The position numbers and the translations under genes are program-made. Positions 1 through 9,611 of a stretch of 64,000 bases of DNA are shown in pieces; positions within the stretch are counted from its first letter, which is position 1, and each line of letters begins with the position of its first letter. The DNA is from Shewanella olleyana (GTDB lineage: Bacteria; Pseudomonadota; Gammaproteobacteria; Enterobacterales; Shewanellaceae): contig NZ_JAKILD010000004.1 of assembly GCF_023283825.1 (NCBI RefSeq), forward strand, positions 62,001-126,000, in the 5' to 3' direction. The notes under the pieces were generated by a model. That model searched no databases and had not been told where the DNA came from. It was given only the letters and a program-made list of their open reading frames with translations.

Positions 1-2236
1 TAGATACGGCAACACCAACGCGATGCTTACTGTCACCATGTTCAAAATCAGCAACACCAGTAATCAAACCACAAGGGCGAATACCTTTATCTAATGCATC
101 TTCAATTGATAAACGGAAACCAGGGAAGTTAAGTAAGTTAGCTGACATTTTGTCGCCATTTAACTCTTCAAATTCGCTGAAGAACTTACCAATCACATTC
201 TCCCAACCCATTTTTCCTTGGCGTTTTTCGTCGCGAAGTACTTTTTGGATAAGCAAATCTTGGTAACCCATGGTTAAACGGTTCCAGAAATCTTTACGAC
301 GACCAATACGTACAGGGTTAATTGCACCTGTGTATTTGCTTTGGTCTTCTTCACTGTCGAAGTATTCAGGCAATAAACGCTCAAAGAAGTAGGTCAAGAT
401 AACGAATAAGCTGTCATTCAGTTGCGGGTTACCTACACTCTTCCATTGCTCTACACGTGTTAGCAATTCAGCACGGTTAGACTGGTCCATGAAGAACTTA
501 AGCCATTTGTAGAACTTGTTCTTATCGTTAGCATCATCATTTTTCGATAAAGCGATGTCGATAGACGTATGAAGTAACTTGTCTACTGACTCACGAGACA
601 GACTCTTAGACATCATCGCTTCTTTCGAAATCGATGCTAAGTTCTGTACTACATTGTCGTATAACGCATTAAAGATAAGGACGTTGTGACATTGCCAAAT
701 GAAGTCTTCACGAAGCTCATCATTTACCACAATATCAAGTACAGTTAGCTGGTTTAACTCAGGCCAAGGCGCTTGGGTTTTAGATGCAGGCAGTGATTCA
801 AGGTGCTTGATTAAGCCTTTGAAGTTGTTAGCAGCGTTACTCTTCCAGCGATGGTATAAAGACCAACCAATGTTGAACAATAGTGCCTTACGGGCTTTCT
901 TATAGTTCTCTTTTGGCTCACCTAAAATGAAACGTGTAATCACGTTACGCTCAGTAGAGATCTCATTACGTTTGCTATCGAACGTGCCCCAAAGCTTATT
1001 CAGCTCTTCATCATAAACGAGTTTATCAGGTGTTGATAACCAAGCTTGGAAGACACTGTCTTGCTCTTGCTGGATACGCTCAAGTAAGTCACCTTCTGGC
1101 ACACTCACTTTAGATAAACGGCCGTACTGCTCAACCGAAATTGAATGAATACGGCTACGCAGCGTTAGGTAGCGTAAATAACGGTATGCACTACCAAATA
1201 AGTTGTGGTGCATGGTTGGGCTGCTAGCAACGGCCAAACCTTGGTTATTTTCAAGCGCAACGAGGTTCTTAGATGGGTCTAAGTAACGTGTCAAACTGCG
1301 GTCGTAATGCTCACGTAAATCCTTTGATTCACGTACAAAGTTAATTGCAGCTGTTTCTACTGCCTCGATACTACTAATGATTGCGCGGCGTAAGTTATGC
1401 TGACGCTCATCTTTATCATATGGAGAGAAATCAACGATACCGTCGATACAACCTGCAGTCAGTAACTCTTCAGGAGAAACACCCACTGACTTAGCACATT
1501 CCTGCCAAGATAAGTTGTACTTACGTGCAATAGATTGTAGACCTTGTGGCTGAATCGTATTGAAAATACCATCACGCAGTGACAATAAAATGTTCGCCGC
1601 AGCTAATGGAATCGCGCCGCCAGAGTAACCAGCACCGATAACGATACCCACAGTCGGTACGTCAACATTGGCACTTTCAGCAATCGCTTTAGAAATGGTA
1701 TGCGCTTGATTTTGGCTGTTAGCCACTTCACCCGCATCGGCACCAGGAGTATCAATTAAGTAAACGATTGGCATTGATAGTTCTGAGAAATGACGGATAG
1801 CTTTGCATGCAGCTAAGTGATGCTCAGGCATCCATGCGCCATTGCCTGTCGTTCTTTCTTGGGCAATAAAACCAACACGGCGAGTACGAGAGCCAAAGTT
1901 TAATTCGATTTCAGCACTGTAAAACGAGCCTAGATGATTCTCGGCAATTAACTTACCTTTTAAATCAGCAATAACTCGTTTTGCACTTGGGCGGTTTTTG
2001 TCTTGAGTCGGTTGAATGACTTGGCTTACGTAGGTATCGACATCGAGTGTCGCTAACTCTTTTAAGTTTGATTGGATTGCATCTTCAGATAACAATCCCT
2101 TAATTTCTTCAGCTAAAGATTGCTTGCTATGAGCAGGAAATAATGAAAAATCTTTAGCTAAATGTTCCGCTTGTAAAAATAGCGGATCAGCCGCTTGAGC
2201 TGTTGTCTTGTTTACGGGCTGCTTTTTGCTAGTCAT
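1..2236 (-). CDS. Acyl-CoA carboxylase carboxyltransferase protein (N-terminal part, runs off the window)
   Basis: The ATG is at 2236 and the frame stays open to base 1, so about 745 codons are visible and the C-terminus lies outside. The protein starts MTSKKQPVNK. Roughly residues 110-300 resemble the AccA-type crotonase fold, with the segments VYLIDTPGADAGE and GAGYSGGAIPLAAAN, which form acyl-CoA and oxyanion pockets in this family. The last visible part (GIRPCGLITGVADFEHG) looks like the start of an AccD-like half. Shewanella and Vibrio encode very large proteins in which carboxyltransferase, biotin carboxylase and biotinyl domains are fused, and the visible part fits that type; the downstream domains are inferred. 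It is transcribed divergently from a LysR regulator 125 bp away, its likely regulator. It is distinct from the housekeeping AccABCD. The substrate is unknown. Confidence 0.8.
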   Translation of the reverse strand, partial: MTSKKQPVNKTTAQAADPLFLQAEHLAKDFSLFPAHSKQSLAEEIKGLLSEDAIQSNLKELATLDVDTYVSQVIQPTQDKNRPSAKRVIADLKGKLIAENHLGSFYSAEIELNFGSRTRRVGFIAQERTTGNGAWMPEHHLAACKAIRHFSELSMPIVYLIDTPGADAGEVANSQNQAHTISKAIAESANVDVPTVGIVIGAGYSGGAIPLAAANILLSLRDGIFNTIQPQGLQSIARKYNLSWQECAKSVGVSPEELLTAGCIDGIVDFSPYDKDERQHNLRRAIISSIEAVETAAINFVRESKDLREHYDRSLTRYLDPSKNLVALENNQGLAVASSPTMHHNLFGSAYRYLRYLTLRSRIHSISVEQYGRLSKVSVPEGDLLERIQQEQDSVFQAWLSTPDKLVYDEELNKLWGTFDSKRNEISTERNVITRFILGEPKENYKKARKALLFNIGWSLYHRWKSNAANNFKGLIKHLESLPASKTQAPWPELNQLTVLDIVVNDELREDFIWQCHNVLIFNALYDNVVQNLASISKEAMMSKSLSRESVDKLLHTSIDIALSKNDDANDKNKFYKWLKFFMDQSNRAELLTRVEQWKSVGNPQLNDSLFVILTYFFERLLPEYFDSEEDQSKYTGAINPVRIGRRKDFWNRLTMGYQDLLIQKVLRDEKRQGKMGWENVIGKFFSEFEELNGDKMSANLLNFPGFRLSIEDALDKGIRPCGLITGVADFEHGDSKHRVGVAVS

Positions 2237-2361
2237 CAAAAGATCCTCTGCTTATATAGCCTCTAAAATTTTTTAGACGGTAAATATAACTTTGTTCCCT
2301 GTCAAATTGCCATTAAACTATCGGAGACGCTTTGTTCCATTTTTGAGACAGTGAGGCTAAG

Positions 2362-3273
2362 GTGCCTGATTTAAACGGTATGATGCTGTTTGCAGCAGTA
2401 GTTAGAGCAAAAGGTTTTTCCCAAGCAGCCCGAGACATCGGACAACCAAAATCAACCATTAGTCGTAAGGTTGCTCAGCTAGAAGAACAGCTAGGCGTGC
2501 GATTACTGCAACGTGACACCCGTAATTTAAGCCTGACTCAAGTTGGCTCGTTATTCTTTCAGCATTGTGACTCTATCAGTCAAGAAATCGATGCGGCCAA
2601 AGCCATTATTGAAAATACCCATAGCGATATTTCAGGTTCACTACGAGTGGCCATACCAGTCTCATTCTCCCAAGAAGTGATCGCTAACTTATGTAGCAGC
2701 TTCATGCGCCTTTATCCTAATATCGAACTGGATGTGCAATTTACCGACAGCAATGTTGGCCTTGTGGGTGAAGGATATGACATCGCGATTAAATATGGGC
2801 CACTGGAATCTTCAGACTTAGTAGCCAAACTGCTATTCGAGCGCCAACCTATTTTAGTCGCAAGTCCAGGATATCTCAAAAAGTCAGGTACTCCTGCTAC
2901 TCCCCAAGAATTAGCTGACCATAGCGGTATTTTATTAGGCACCAGTTTATCGGCGCCGATATGGCCAGTCGGTAAAGGAAGTCGTAAAACCATGGCGAGC
3001 TTTAAGCGTAAAGTCAGGGTTAACAGCGCCAGTATGGTGAAAAGGCTAGCACAAGATGATTTTGGTATTGCGATGTTATCTAATAACAGTTGTAAACAAG
3101 AACTTGCCGCAGGCAGTTTGGTCCCAATATTACAAGAATGGCCAATGGAGTCATTTAAAGTTTATGGGGTCTATTCAAGCCGTAAACAGCTAGCTAATAA
3201 TATCAGTGCATTCCTCGACTTCTTTGCGAAACGCTACAGCAGCCAAGAGTCTCTGCAATCAATAATGAATTAG
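2362..3273 (+). CDS. LysR-family transcriptional regulator
   Basis: The 303-residue protein has the standard LysR length. Residues 1-60 form a winged helix-turn-helix (AAVVRAKGFSQAARDIGQPK, then STISRKVAQLEEQLGVRLLQR). The remainder is a periplasmic-binding-like effector domain. The start is GTG at 2362, preceded by a weak GAGG; the ORF begins directly at the family's usual MPDLN-type N-terminus, so the start is probably right. The gene lies head to head with the acyl-CoA carboxylase gene, the classic arrangement of a LysR regulator and its target. Control of that carboxylase is inferred from position only. The effector cannot be told from the sequence. Confidence 0.9.
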   Translation: MPDLNGMMLFAAVVRAKGFSQAARDIGQPKSTISRKVAQLEEQLGVRLLQRDTRNLSLTQVGSLFFQHCDSISQEIDAAKAIIENTHSDISGSLRVAIPVSFSQEVIANLCSSFMRLYPNIELDVQFTDSNVGLVGEGYDIAIKYGPLESSDLVAKLLFERQPILVASPGYLKKSGTPATPQELADHSGILLGTSLSAPIWPVGKGSRKTMASFKRKVRVNSASMVKRLAQDDFGIAMLSNNSCKQELAAGSLVPILQEWPMESFKVYGVYSSRKQLANNISAFLDFFAKRYSSQESLQSIMN

Positions 3274-3327
3274 CATCAAAGCCGTGGTAAATTAAATCAA
3301 TAACAAAGACATTCTAAAGGAATAGCC

Positions 3328-4500
3328 ATGTTCAAGCCCTTAATGACCAGCAGTTTAGTTGCTGCAGTATTACTCGTTAGCAGCTCTGCTTATGCGCAAA
3401 ATGAATCTAATAATTTAGATGTAGAAGAATTGCGTTTACCTCAAGTGATGGATGTCATGGCAGATGTGGCTAACCGTTTCGATAACCTCAATAGTCAATT
3501 AGACAGTCAACTGAGCGCATCAACCGACGAACTCGCCATTACTCAAATGGTGGCATCTCAGGGAACAAAGCTTTGGCAACAAGCCGTCGCCGATGTAAAA
3601 GCAGGAAACTATGATGATCGCGCTCTATACTGGAGTCGATTAGCAATGCGTAAAACCTTAAAAACCGCTGATGCAGGCTATAACATCGTCCCTTGGCAAC
3701 GCGACATCCTAGTAAAAGCATTCGAAAAGTCATCTCGTGGATTAAGTGACATTCATTTCAAACCAGAATCTCGAATCAAGATTTTGCTAACAGGTTTTGA
3801 CCCATTCTTTTTAGATAGAGACATTACCCAAAGTAACCCATCTGGATTAACCGCTTTAGCACTCGATGGAATGACATTTGATGTTAATGGCAAGCAAGCA
3901 CAAATCGAAACTGTGATGATCCCGGTTCGATTTGCCGACTTTGATGACGGCATGATTGAATCTTTACTCACTCCAATGTATCGAGATAACAGCATCGATA
4001 TGATTTTCACTGTCAGCATGGGCCGTGATGACTTTGACATCGAACGTTTCCCTGCACGTGGTCGAAGCGCCGCAGCACCAGATAACTTAAATGTTTACAC
4101 TGGCGCGAGTAAAACAGCGCCTAAAGCACCGTTATTTAATGGCGGCACCTTAAATGGGCCAGAATTCGTCGAGTTCTCACTTCCTGTAAGTGCTATGCAA
4201 AAAGTAGAAGGTCAATGGAAAGTCAATGATAACCATCAAGTGACGACCGTTAGTCGAGGCCAATTTGATGCTAAATCAATTTATGAGTTAGCCAATGAAA
4301 CCTCAGTGGAGGGTTCTGGTGGTGGCTACCTCTCAAATGAGATTTCTTATCGTAGTATTTTGCTTAAACAGCAATTCAACCGTGATATCCCTGTGGGTCA
4401 TATCCATACCCCAAGAGTCAGTGGTTATGATGCCGATACAGAATGGGCTATGGTTGAGCAAATTGTCGATATGGTGAAACTGGCAGCAGCTGACAGATAA
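3328..4500 (+). CDS. Secreted C15 (pyroglutamyl-peptidase-like) protein lacking the catalytic Cys
   Basis: The 390-residue protein starts with a signal peptide that ends near AYAQ (residue 24), so it is probably periplasmic. A helical region of about 120 residues follows. Then comes a C15 pyrrolidone-carboxyl-peptidase-like domain with GFDPFF and NPSG near residues 152-173, an ERFPARG segment corresponding to the catalytic Glu region, and VGHIHTPRV carrying the catalytic His. In the family the catalytic Cys sits in a YLCN-type motif. Here the same place reads GGGYLSNEISYRS, so the position is Ser336. Classical pyroglutamyl peptidase is cytosolic and about 215 residues long, so this is an exported, enlarged relative. 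It may be a Ser-dependent hydrolase or an inactive binding protein. A ribosome site (AAGGA) precedes the ATG. Confidence 0.75.
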   Translation: MFKPLMTSSLVAAVLLVSSSAYAQNESNNLDVEELRLPQVMDVMADVANRFDNLNSQLDSQLSASTDELAITQMVASQGTKLWQQAVADVKAGNYDDRALYWSRLAMRKTLKTADAGYNIVPWQRDILVKAFEKSSRGLSDIHFKPESRIKILLTGFDPFFLDRDITQSNPSGLTALALDGMTFDVNGKQAQIETVMIPVRFADFDDGMIESLLTPMYRDNSIDMIFTVSMGRDDFDIERFPARGRSAAAPDNLNVYTGASKTAPKAPLFNGGTLNGPEFVEFSLPVSAMQKVEGQWKVNDNHQVTTVSRGQFDAKSIYELANETSVEGSGGGYLSNEISYRSILLKQQFNRDIPVGHIHTPRVSGYDADTEWAMVEQIVDMVKLAAADR

Positions 4501-4630
4501 ATCCTCTTAAAGACTTGCCGCAATCACTGAACTTGATTGCGGTAACCCCATTCGCGAAGCTATACTTCAATCTACTAAACTTGAGTTCTCATCCATTATT
4601 GTCAGTTAACAAACGTGCAAGTCACCTTCT

Positions 4631-5227
4631 ATGTTCAAATCTCTTTTCAGTCGCCAAAATCAACCAAAAGCTAAAGCTGCTTTTGAGCCGAGCTCTATTG
4701 CACGTCCATCAAAAATGGGCAAACTTGTTACGAGCTGCTTGCCTAAAACAGAAGCACAACAACAAGTTTTGCAAAAGATTGAAGCTGATTATCAACAAGC
4801 TGAAGTATTATTAAAACGTCAATTTTCTCGCCCTATTGTGCAATTTACCTTACGAGGAAAGAGCGCGGGAACAGCTCACTTACAAGTGAATAAACTTCGT
4901 TTTAACCCGATACTGCTTGAAGAAAATGCCGCAGAATTTATTGATCAAGTCGTCCCGCACGAAATTAGTCACTTACTGAGCTTTCAATTATATGGTCGAG
5001 TGAAGCCACATGGGCTTGAATGGCAACGTATTATGCAAGATGTTTTCAATGTGCCCGCAGATACCACACATCAACTTAATACTCAGTCAGTAACAGGTAA
5101 GCAATTTGAATATTTCTGTGATTGTGGTCCAGTGATGCTATCGATTCGTCGGCATAATAAGGTATTGAGGAATCAAACCCAGTATCGCTGTAAAAACTGC
5201 GCTCAAGTGCTAGCCGTCAAAGCATAA
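4631..5227 (+). CDS. sprT: SprT family zinc metalloprotease-like protein
   Basis: The 198-residue protein has the SprT-like fold. The HExxH zinc motif is HEISH at residues 110-114, with the likely third ligand His127 in KPHGLEW. A C-terminal zinc ribbon uses CxC (163/165) and CxxC (187/190). E. coli SprT is about 165 residues; the N-terminal 30 residues here are extra and basic. It sits upstream of endA, rsmE and gshB, the order also seen in E. coli, which supports the name. The start at 4631 has no strong Shine-Dalgarno sequence. The family resembles eukaryotic Spartan/SprT proteases, but the bacterial substrate is not established. Confidence 0.88.
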   Translation: MFKSLFSRQNQPKAKAAFEPSSIARPSKMGKLVTSCLPKTEAQQQVLQKIEADYQQAEVLLKRQFSRPIVQFTLRGKSAGTAHLQVNKLRFNPILLEENAAEFIDQVVPHEISHLLSFQLYGRVKPHGLEWQRIMQDVFNVPADTTHQLNTQSVTGKQFEYFCDCGPVMLSIRRHNKVLRNQTQYRCKNCAQVLAVKA

Positions 5228-5335
5228 TAAATCGCTTTCTCGATGTAAGCTTGCCATTGCATCCCTAGTTTCAATCCCTTACCATCCTTCACAAATATCA
5301 GGCGATACCAACCCGTATAGTCTGTGCCGTATTGA

Positions 5336-6106
5336 ATGAAGTTAGGGTTTAAAGTGTCGAGCCAAAAAGTTAGCAATCGTTATCATGTCATTGTGCTATT
5401 TTTACTAGCAATAGTGATTGTATTGACAGCTGTGAGTGTTCAAGCAGCTCAGCATCCATCAAGTTTTAGAAGTGCGAAGAAGATAGCGCAAAAGATATAT
5501 AGTACTTCCTTACCCATGAGCAGCTTTTATTGCGGTTGTGATATCAATGTCATTGGTAAACAATGGAAGCCAGATTTAGAAAGCTGCGGTTATCAAGTTC
5601 GCAAACAAATCCCACGCGCTAACAGAATTGAGTGGGAACATGTGGTACCCGCTTGGGAGTTTGGTCATCAATTGCAGTGTTGGCAAGAAGGTGGTCGTAA
5701 AAATTGCGGCAGAACCAGCCCAGAATTTAAAAAGATGGAAGCAGACTTACATAATCTCACCCCTACTGTTGGTGAAGTTAACGGTGACAGAAGTAACTAT
5801 CGTTTCAGTGAATGGAATGGCACGGCTACTCAATATGGTCAATGTGCTATGGTAGTCGACTTTAAAGGCCGTAAAGCCCAGCCGCCGAAACAAAGTCGCG
5901 GGGCGATTGCTCGAACCTACTTTTACATGCAGCAAACATATGGATTATCTATTTCTTCTAGCCAACGACGTTTATTTGAGGCATGGGATAAAACCTATCC
6001 AGTTGATAAGAATGAATGTTTAAGAGATAAATTAATTTCCGAAAATCAAGGCAACCATAATAATGTTGTCTTAAAACAATGTCAGAATCTCGGCCTCATT
6101 GATTAA
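5336..6106 (+). CDS. endA: Endonuclease I, periplasmic
   Basis: The 256-residue protein has a hydrophobic export segment at residues 18-37 ending VQAAQ, consistent with a periplasmic or secreted nuclease. The endonuclease I core is clear. [11 protein letters not shown] carries the catalytic His102, DLHNLTP the metal-binding region, and [15 protein letters not shown] the conserved C-terminal half of the active site. Cysteines at 66, 68, 84, 115, 124 and near the C-terminus fit disulfides typical of the family. It cleaves double-stranded DNA non-specifically and in vibrios affects DNA uptake. It lies between sprT and rsmE, ending 9 bp before rsmE, so the genes are probably co-transcribed. Confidence 0.95.
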   Translation: MKLGFKVSSQKVSNRYHVIVLFLLAIVIVLTAVSVQAAQHPSSFRSAKKIAQKIYSTSLPMSSFYCGCDINVIGKQWKPDLESCGYQVRKQIPRANRIEWEHVVPAWEFGHQLQCWQEGGRKNCGRTSPEFKKMEADLHNLTPTVGEVNGDRSNYRFSEWNGTATQYGQCAMVVDFKGRKAQPPKQSRGAIARTYFYMQQTYGLSISSSQRRLFEAWDKTYPVDKNECLRDKLISENQGNHNNVVLKQCQNLGLID

Positions 6107-6115
6107 GGACCTAAA

Positions 6116-6850
6116 ATGCGCGTTCCAAGAATTTACCAACCAATCAATGAACTTACTGTTAATCAGCAAGTAAAATTAGATGAAGACGGCGCGGCACATA
6201 TTGGCCGAGTTTTACGTATGAATGAAGGTGAAAACATCACCCTATTCAACGGCGATGGTTTTGATTATCTCGCATCAATCATCAGTGCCAATAAAAAAAA
6301 TGTCTCGGTTGAGATAATCGAAAAGACAGAAAAGCTATCTGAATCACCGCTAGACTTGCATTTAGGCCAAGTCATCTCACGTGGTGACAGAATGGATTTC
6401 ACCATTCAAAAGTCAGTCGAATTAGGTGTAACAACAATTACTCCATTATTTTCTGACCGTTGTGGCGTTAAACTCAGTGGCGAACGTTTAGAAAAGAAAA
6501 TTAGCCAATGGCAAAAAATTGTCATCAGTGCTTGTGAGCAATCTGGTCGAAGTTTTGTGCCAACCGTTAGGCCAGCAATGAACTTAAGCCAGTGGTGCGC
6601 AGAGCAAACAGAGGCGTTAAAGTTAAACCTGCATCCTCGGGCTGCACACGGCATTAATGGCTTATCGCTAGAAAATAACAAAGTACGGTTATTAATTGGC
6701 CCCGAAGGCGGTCTATCAGAAGAAGAGATAGCCATGACAGAAACGCATCTCTTCACCGACGTATTACTTGGGCCACGAGTACTACGTACAGAAACAGCTT
6801 CACTAACCGCGATAACGGCATTGCAATTGCGATTCGGTGATATCGGTTAA
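6116..6850 (+). CDS. rsmE: 16S rRNA (uracil-1498-N3)-methyltransferase
   Basis: The 244-residue protein matches RsmE in length and layout. An N-terminal PUA-like RNA-binding part (residues about 1-70, MRVPRIYQP) is followed by a SPOUT methyltransferase domain. The trefoil-knot SAM site is visible as [14 protein letters not shown] and [15 protein letters not shown] near the C-terminus. It methylates U1498 of 16S rRNA. It begins 9 bp after endA and is followed 37 bp later by gshB, the same order as in E. coli. Confidence 0.96.
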   Translation: MRVPRIYQPINELTVNQQVKLDEDGAAHIGRVLRMNEGENITLFNGDGFDYLASIISANKKNVSVEIIEKTEKLSESPLDLHLGQVISRGDRMDFTIQKSVELGVTTITPLFSDRCGVKLSGERLEKKISQWQKIVISACEQSGRSFVPTVRPAMNLSQWCAEQTEALKLNLHPRAAHGINGLSLENNKVRLLIGPEGGLSEEEIAMTETHLFTDVLLGPRVLRTETASLTAITALQLRFGDIG

Positions 6851-6887
6851 TCAATGATAAAAGCATTGAGAAAATAAGGATAAAAGT

Positions 6888-7841
6888 ATGATCAAGCTCG
6901 GCATAGTAATGGATCCAATCAGCGACATTAACATTAAAAAAGACTCTAGCTTTGCAATGTTAATGGCAGCTCAATCACGCGGTTATGAACTGTATTATAT
7001 GGAAATGCAAGATCTTGCCATGGTTAATGGTAAGCCGATGGCAAACATGCGCTCGTTAACCGTTGAAGATAATGCGAGTAAATGGTTCGAGTTAGGCGAA
7101 AGCATTGATACCCCACTCGCTGATTTAGATGTGATATTAATGCGAAAAGATCCGCCATTTGATACTGAATTTATTTATGCAACTTACATGCTTGAGCGAG
7201 CTGAAGAAGAAGGCGTATTAATCGTCAATAAGCCGCAAAGCTTACGTGATGCAAACGAGAAACTCTTTACTGCCTGGTTCCCAGAGTTCACTCCAGATGC
7301 AGTTGTGACCCGTGATGCTAAACGTATTCGTACTTTCTTAGCAGATAAGGGCGATATCATTCTTAAACCACTTGATGGTATGGGCGGCGCCTCTATCTTC
7401 CGAGTGAAACAAGATGATCCAAATATTGGCGTCATTTTAGAAACTCTCACCGAACACGGTACTCGTTACGCAATGGCGCAAGGCTTTATCCCTGAAATAA
7501 AACAGGGTGATAAACGCATTTTAGTAGTTGATGGTGAACCCGTTCCTTATTCATTGGCACGTATTCCAATGAAAGGTGAAACACGCGGTAACTTGGCTGC
7601 TGGCGGTAGTGGAGTTCCACAGCCATTATCAGAAAGTGACATGCATATTGCCCGTACATTAGGCCCTGAGCTTAAAAAGCGTGGACTGATTTTTGTCGGT
7701 TTAGATGTTATCGGTGACAAGCTCACAGAAATTAACGTAACTAGCCCAACCTGTATTAAAGAAATTGAAGCCGCGTACGATGTGGATATTACAGGCATGC
7801 TAATGGATGCCATTGAAGTAAGAATTAACAAACAAGCTTAA
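6888..7841 (+). CDS. gshB: Glutathione synthetase
   Basis: The 317-residue protein is an ATP-grasp enzyme of the usual GshB length. It opens with KLGIVMDPISDINIKKDSS, the signature N-terminus, and has LRKDPPFDTEF-like residues (MRKDPPFDTEFIYATY), the glycine-rich loop KPLDGMGGASIF and the C-terminal metal/ATP segment LTEINVTSPT. It joins gamma-glutamylcysteine and glycine to make glutathione in the cytosol. AAGGA precedes the ATG. In E. coli yqgE and ruvX follow; here an alkaline phosphatase gene follows after a strong hairpin. Confidence 0.97.
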   Translation: MIKLGIVMDPISDINIKKDSSFAMLMAAQSRGYELYYMEMQDLAMVNGKPMANMRSLTVEDNASKWFELGESIDTPLADLDVILMRKDPPFDTEFIYATYMLERAEEEGVLIVNKPQSLRDANEKLFTAWFPEFTPDAVVTRDAKRIRTFLADKGDIILKPLDGMGGASIFRVKQDDPNIGVILETLTEHGTRYAMAQGFIPEIKQGDKRILVVDGEPVPYSLARIPMKGETRGNLAAGGSGVPQPLSESDMHIARTLGPELKKRGLIFVGLDVIGDKLTEINVTSPTCIKEIEAAYDVDITGMLMDAIEVRINKQA

Positions 7842-7848
7842 TCTTTAA

Positions 7849-7877
7849 TTCAGCCTATCATGATTTGATAGGCTGAA
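7849..7877 (+). terminator. Hairpin after gshB
   Basis: A near-perfect stem (TTCAGCCTATCA paired with TGATAGGCTGAA) follows the gshB stop by 8 bp. The downstream run is only ATGATTAAA, so it may stabilise or only partly terminate the transcript. Confidence 0.5.
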
Positions 7878-7916
7878 TGATTAAACCTTGACCCTTTTGT
7901 ACTTTCAGGATTTACC

Positions 7917-9419
7917 ATGCAAATAAAAATAACACTGAGCCTAATACTCGGGATAACACTGTGCTTTTCGAATAGCAGTTTTGCCAATAATGCATTGGTA
8001 GGAAATGAAGCGCCACAAGCAGATCAAACGACTCAACAAATCCAAGTACATGTCTCAAGTGTCTCAGACACTTCTATCATCGAAGCATCAAACCAAGCAG
8101 CTAAGTCTGCAAATATTGAGGACGACCCAGCAAGATTGCCAGCCAATATTGTTGCGCCTATAACGAATGTTGCCAGTAAGAAAGTTAAGGTTTCCTCTGC
8201 GCCATCCAAACCCAAAAACATGATTATCATGATTGGTGATGGAATGGGCCCCGCTTATACCACCGCATATCGTTACTTTAAAGATAACCCTGACACGGAA
8301 GAAATCGAACAAACTGTTTTTGACCGTTTATTAGTTGGCATGGCAAGTACTTATCCCGCTCCAGCAAGTGGTTATGTCACGGATTCAGCAGCGTCAGCGA
8401 CTGCACTCGCGACAGGTTTTAAGTCCTATAACGGTGCTATTTCTGTCGATTTAGATAAACGTCCGTTAACTACCATTATGGAATTGGCTAAAAAAGTAGG
8501 TCTTGCTACTGGTGTTGCTGTGAGTTGCCAAGTTAACCATGCAACGCCTGCGGCATTTCTGGCACATAATGAACATCGTAGAAATTACGTGCAAATTGCG
8601 GAAGGTTATTTAGCGTCTGATGCGGACGTGATTTTAGGCGGCGGACAAAAATACTTTTCTGATGCCCTTCTTAGTGAGTTTACCGCCAAAGGCTATCAAC
8701 ATATCACCGAGTTTGAGCAGTTAGACGGCATCACCGAACCTAAAGTATTAGGTTTATTTGCTGACGTTCAACTTCCTTGGGTATTAGACGATCAAGACGG
8801 CTATAAACTCAGTACCCTAACCAAAAAGTCGCTTGAGTTGTTATCGCAAAATGAACAAGGCTTTATTTTAATGGTTGAAGGTAGCCTTATTGACTGGGCT
8901 GGCCATTCAAATGATATTGCCACAGCGATGGGCGAAATGGACGAGTTTGCCAATGCGATTGAAGTGGTAGAGCAATTTGTTCGCGAGCGTAACGATACCC
9001 TGATGGTAGTGACTGCCGATCACAACACTGGCGGACTATCTATTGGTGCACATGGCGAATATGTCTGGAACCCAACGATGCTGCATAACATCAAAGCATC
9101 ACCGCAAACTATTTCAGAAGAGCTTGTTGCTGTGGATAATTGGCAAGAGCGCTTCAATCAGCTTATTGGCTTTGAAGCCACTACAGAAGAGCTTGCCAGT
9201 TTAGATGCCGCCAGAATGCAGGGACAAAAGCAGCTTTATAAATCTATTCTGCATATTATTGATATTCGCACTAATACCGGCTGGACATCTGTCGGACACA
9301 CGGCATCGGATGTACAAGTATTTGCTGCAGGTCCAGGGTCACGCTTATTCAGTGGTCATCAAGACAATACAGAAATCGCAACTAAAATGATGAGCTTATT
9401 ACCTAAAGCTTTAAATTAA
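7917..9419 (+). CDS. Alkaline phosphatase family protein, exported
   Basis: The 500-residue protein begins with a signal peptide (hydrophobic stretch ending SSFA, about residue 24). The next 75 residues are polar, alanine-rich and probably a linker. The alkaline phosphatase core starts at MIIMIGDGMGP, which holds the first metal Asp. YVTDSAASATALATG carries the phosphorylated Ser, and VTADHNTGG supplies C-terminal metal ligands (Asp, His). GHTASDVQVFAAGPG is the final His motif. It would hydrolyse phosphate monoesters in the periplasm. No Pho box was identified upstream. A strong rho-independent terminator follows. Confidence 0.92.
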   Translation: MQIKITLSLILGITLCFSNSSFANNALVGNEAPQADQTTQQIQVHVSSVSDTSIIEASNQAAKSANIEDDPARLPANIVAPITNVASKKVKVSSAPSKPKNMIIMIGDGMGPAYTTAYRYFKDNPDTEEIEQTVFDRLLVGMASTYPAPASGYVTDSAASATALATGFKSYNGAISVDLDKRPLTTIMELAKKVGLATGVAVSCQVNHATPAAFLAHNEHRRNYVQIAEGYLASDADVILGGGQKYFSDALLSEFTAKGYQHITEFEQLDGITEPKVLGLFADVQLPWVLDDQDGYKLSTLTKKSLELLSQNEQGFILMVEGSLIDWAGHSNDIATAMGEMDEFANAIEVVEQFVRERNDTLMVVTADHNTGGLSIGAHGEYVWNPTMLHNIKASPQTISEELVAVDNWQERFNQLIGFEATTEELASLDAARMQGQKQLYKSILHIIDIRTNTGWTSVGHTASDVQVFAAGPGSRLFSGHQDNTEIATKMMSLLPKALN

Positions 9420-9477
9420 GTATTCTCAATTAGGTTTATCTGAGTATGAACCTAGACTTAAAAAATATACTAACAAA

Positions 9478-9513
9478 AGAGCAACTCAAGCTGATTTGAG
9501 TTGCTCTTTTTTA
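9478..9513 (+). terminator. Rho-independent terminator after alkaline phosphatase gene
   Basis: A 12-bp perfect stem (AGAGCAACTCAA with TTGAGTTGCTCT, short loop) is followed by a run of T. Confidence 0.9.
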
Positions 9514-9563
9514 TTGGCCTGTACCATTGTTTTAGCAACAAGATGAACTGCTCAGCAGTTATT

Positions 9564-9572
9564 TGCTATAAT
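9564..9572 (+). promoter_or_regulatory. Extended -10 promoter for rsmC
   Basis: TGCTATAAT is a perfect extended -10 (TGN plus TATAAT at 9567-9572). No good -35 is visible. It predicts a start of transcription near 9579, between the upstream terminator and the GTG start chosen for rsmC. It therefore argues against the longer open frame that begins inside the terminator. Confidence 0.6.
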
Positions 9573-9611
9573 CCGCCGATACTAATAGCTAAACTCTCTA
9601 AGGTCGATTCT

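Noticed and set aside
4515..4814. Frame overlapping the start of sprT
   Set aside because: It overlaps the SprT coding region in another frame and has no recognisable motifs.
9501..9611. Upstream extension of the rsmC open frame
   Set aside because: It begins inside a strong terminator and runs through a consensus extended -10; homology to RsmC starts only at the GTG at 9612.
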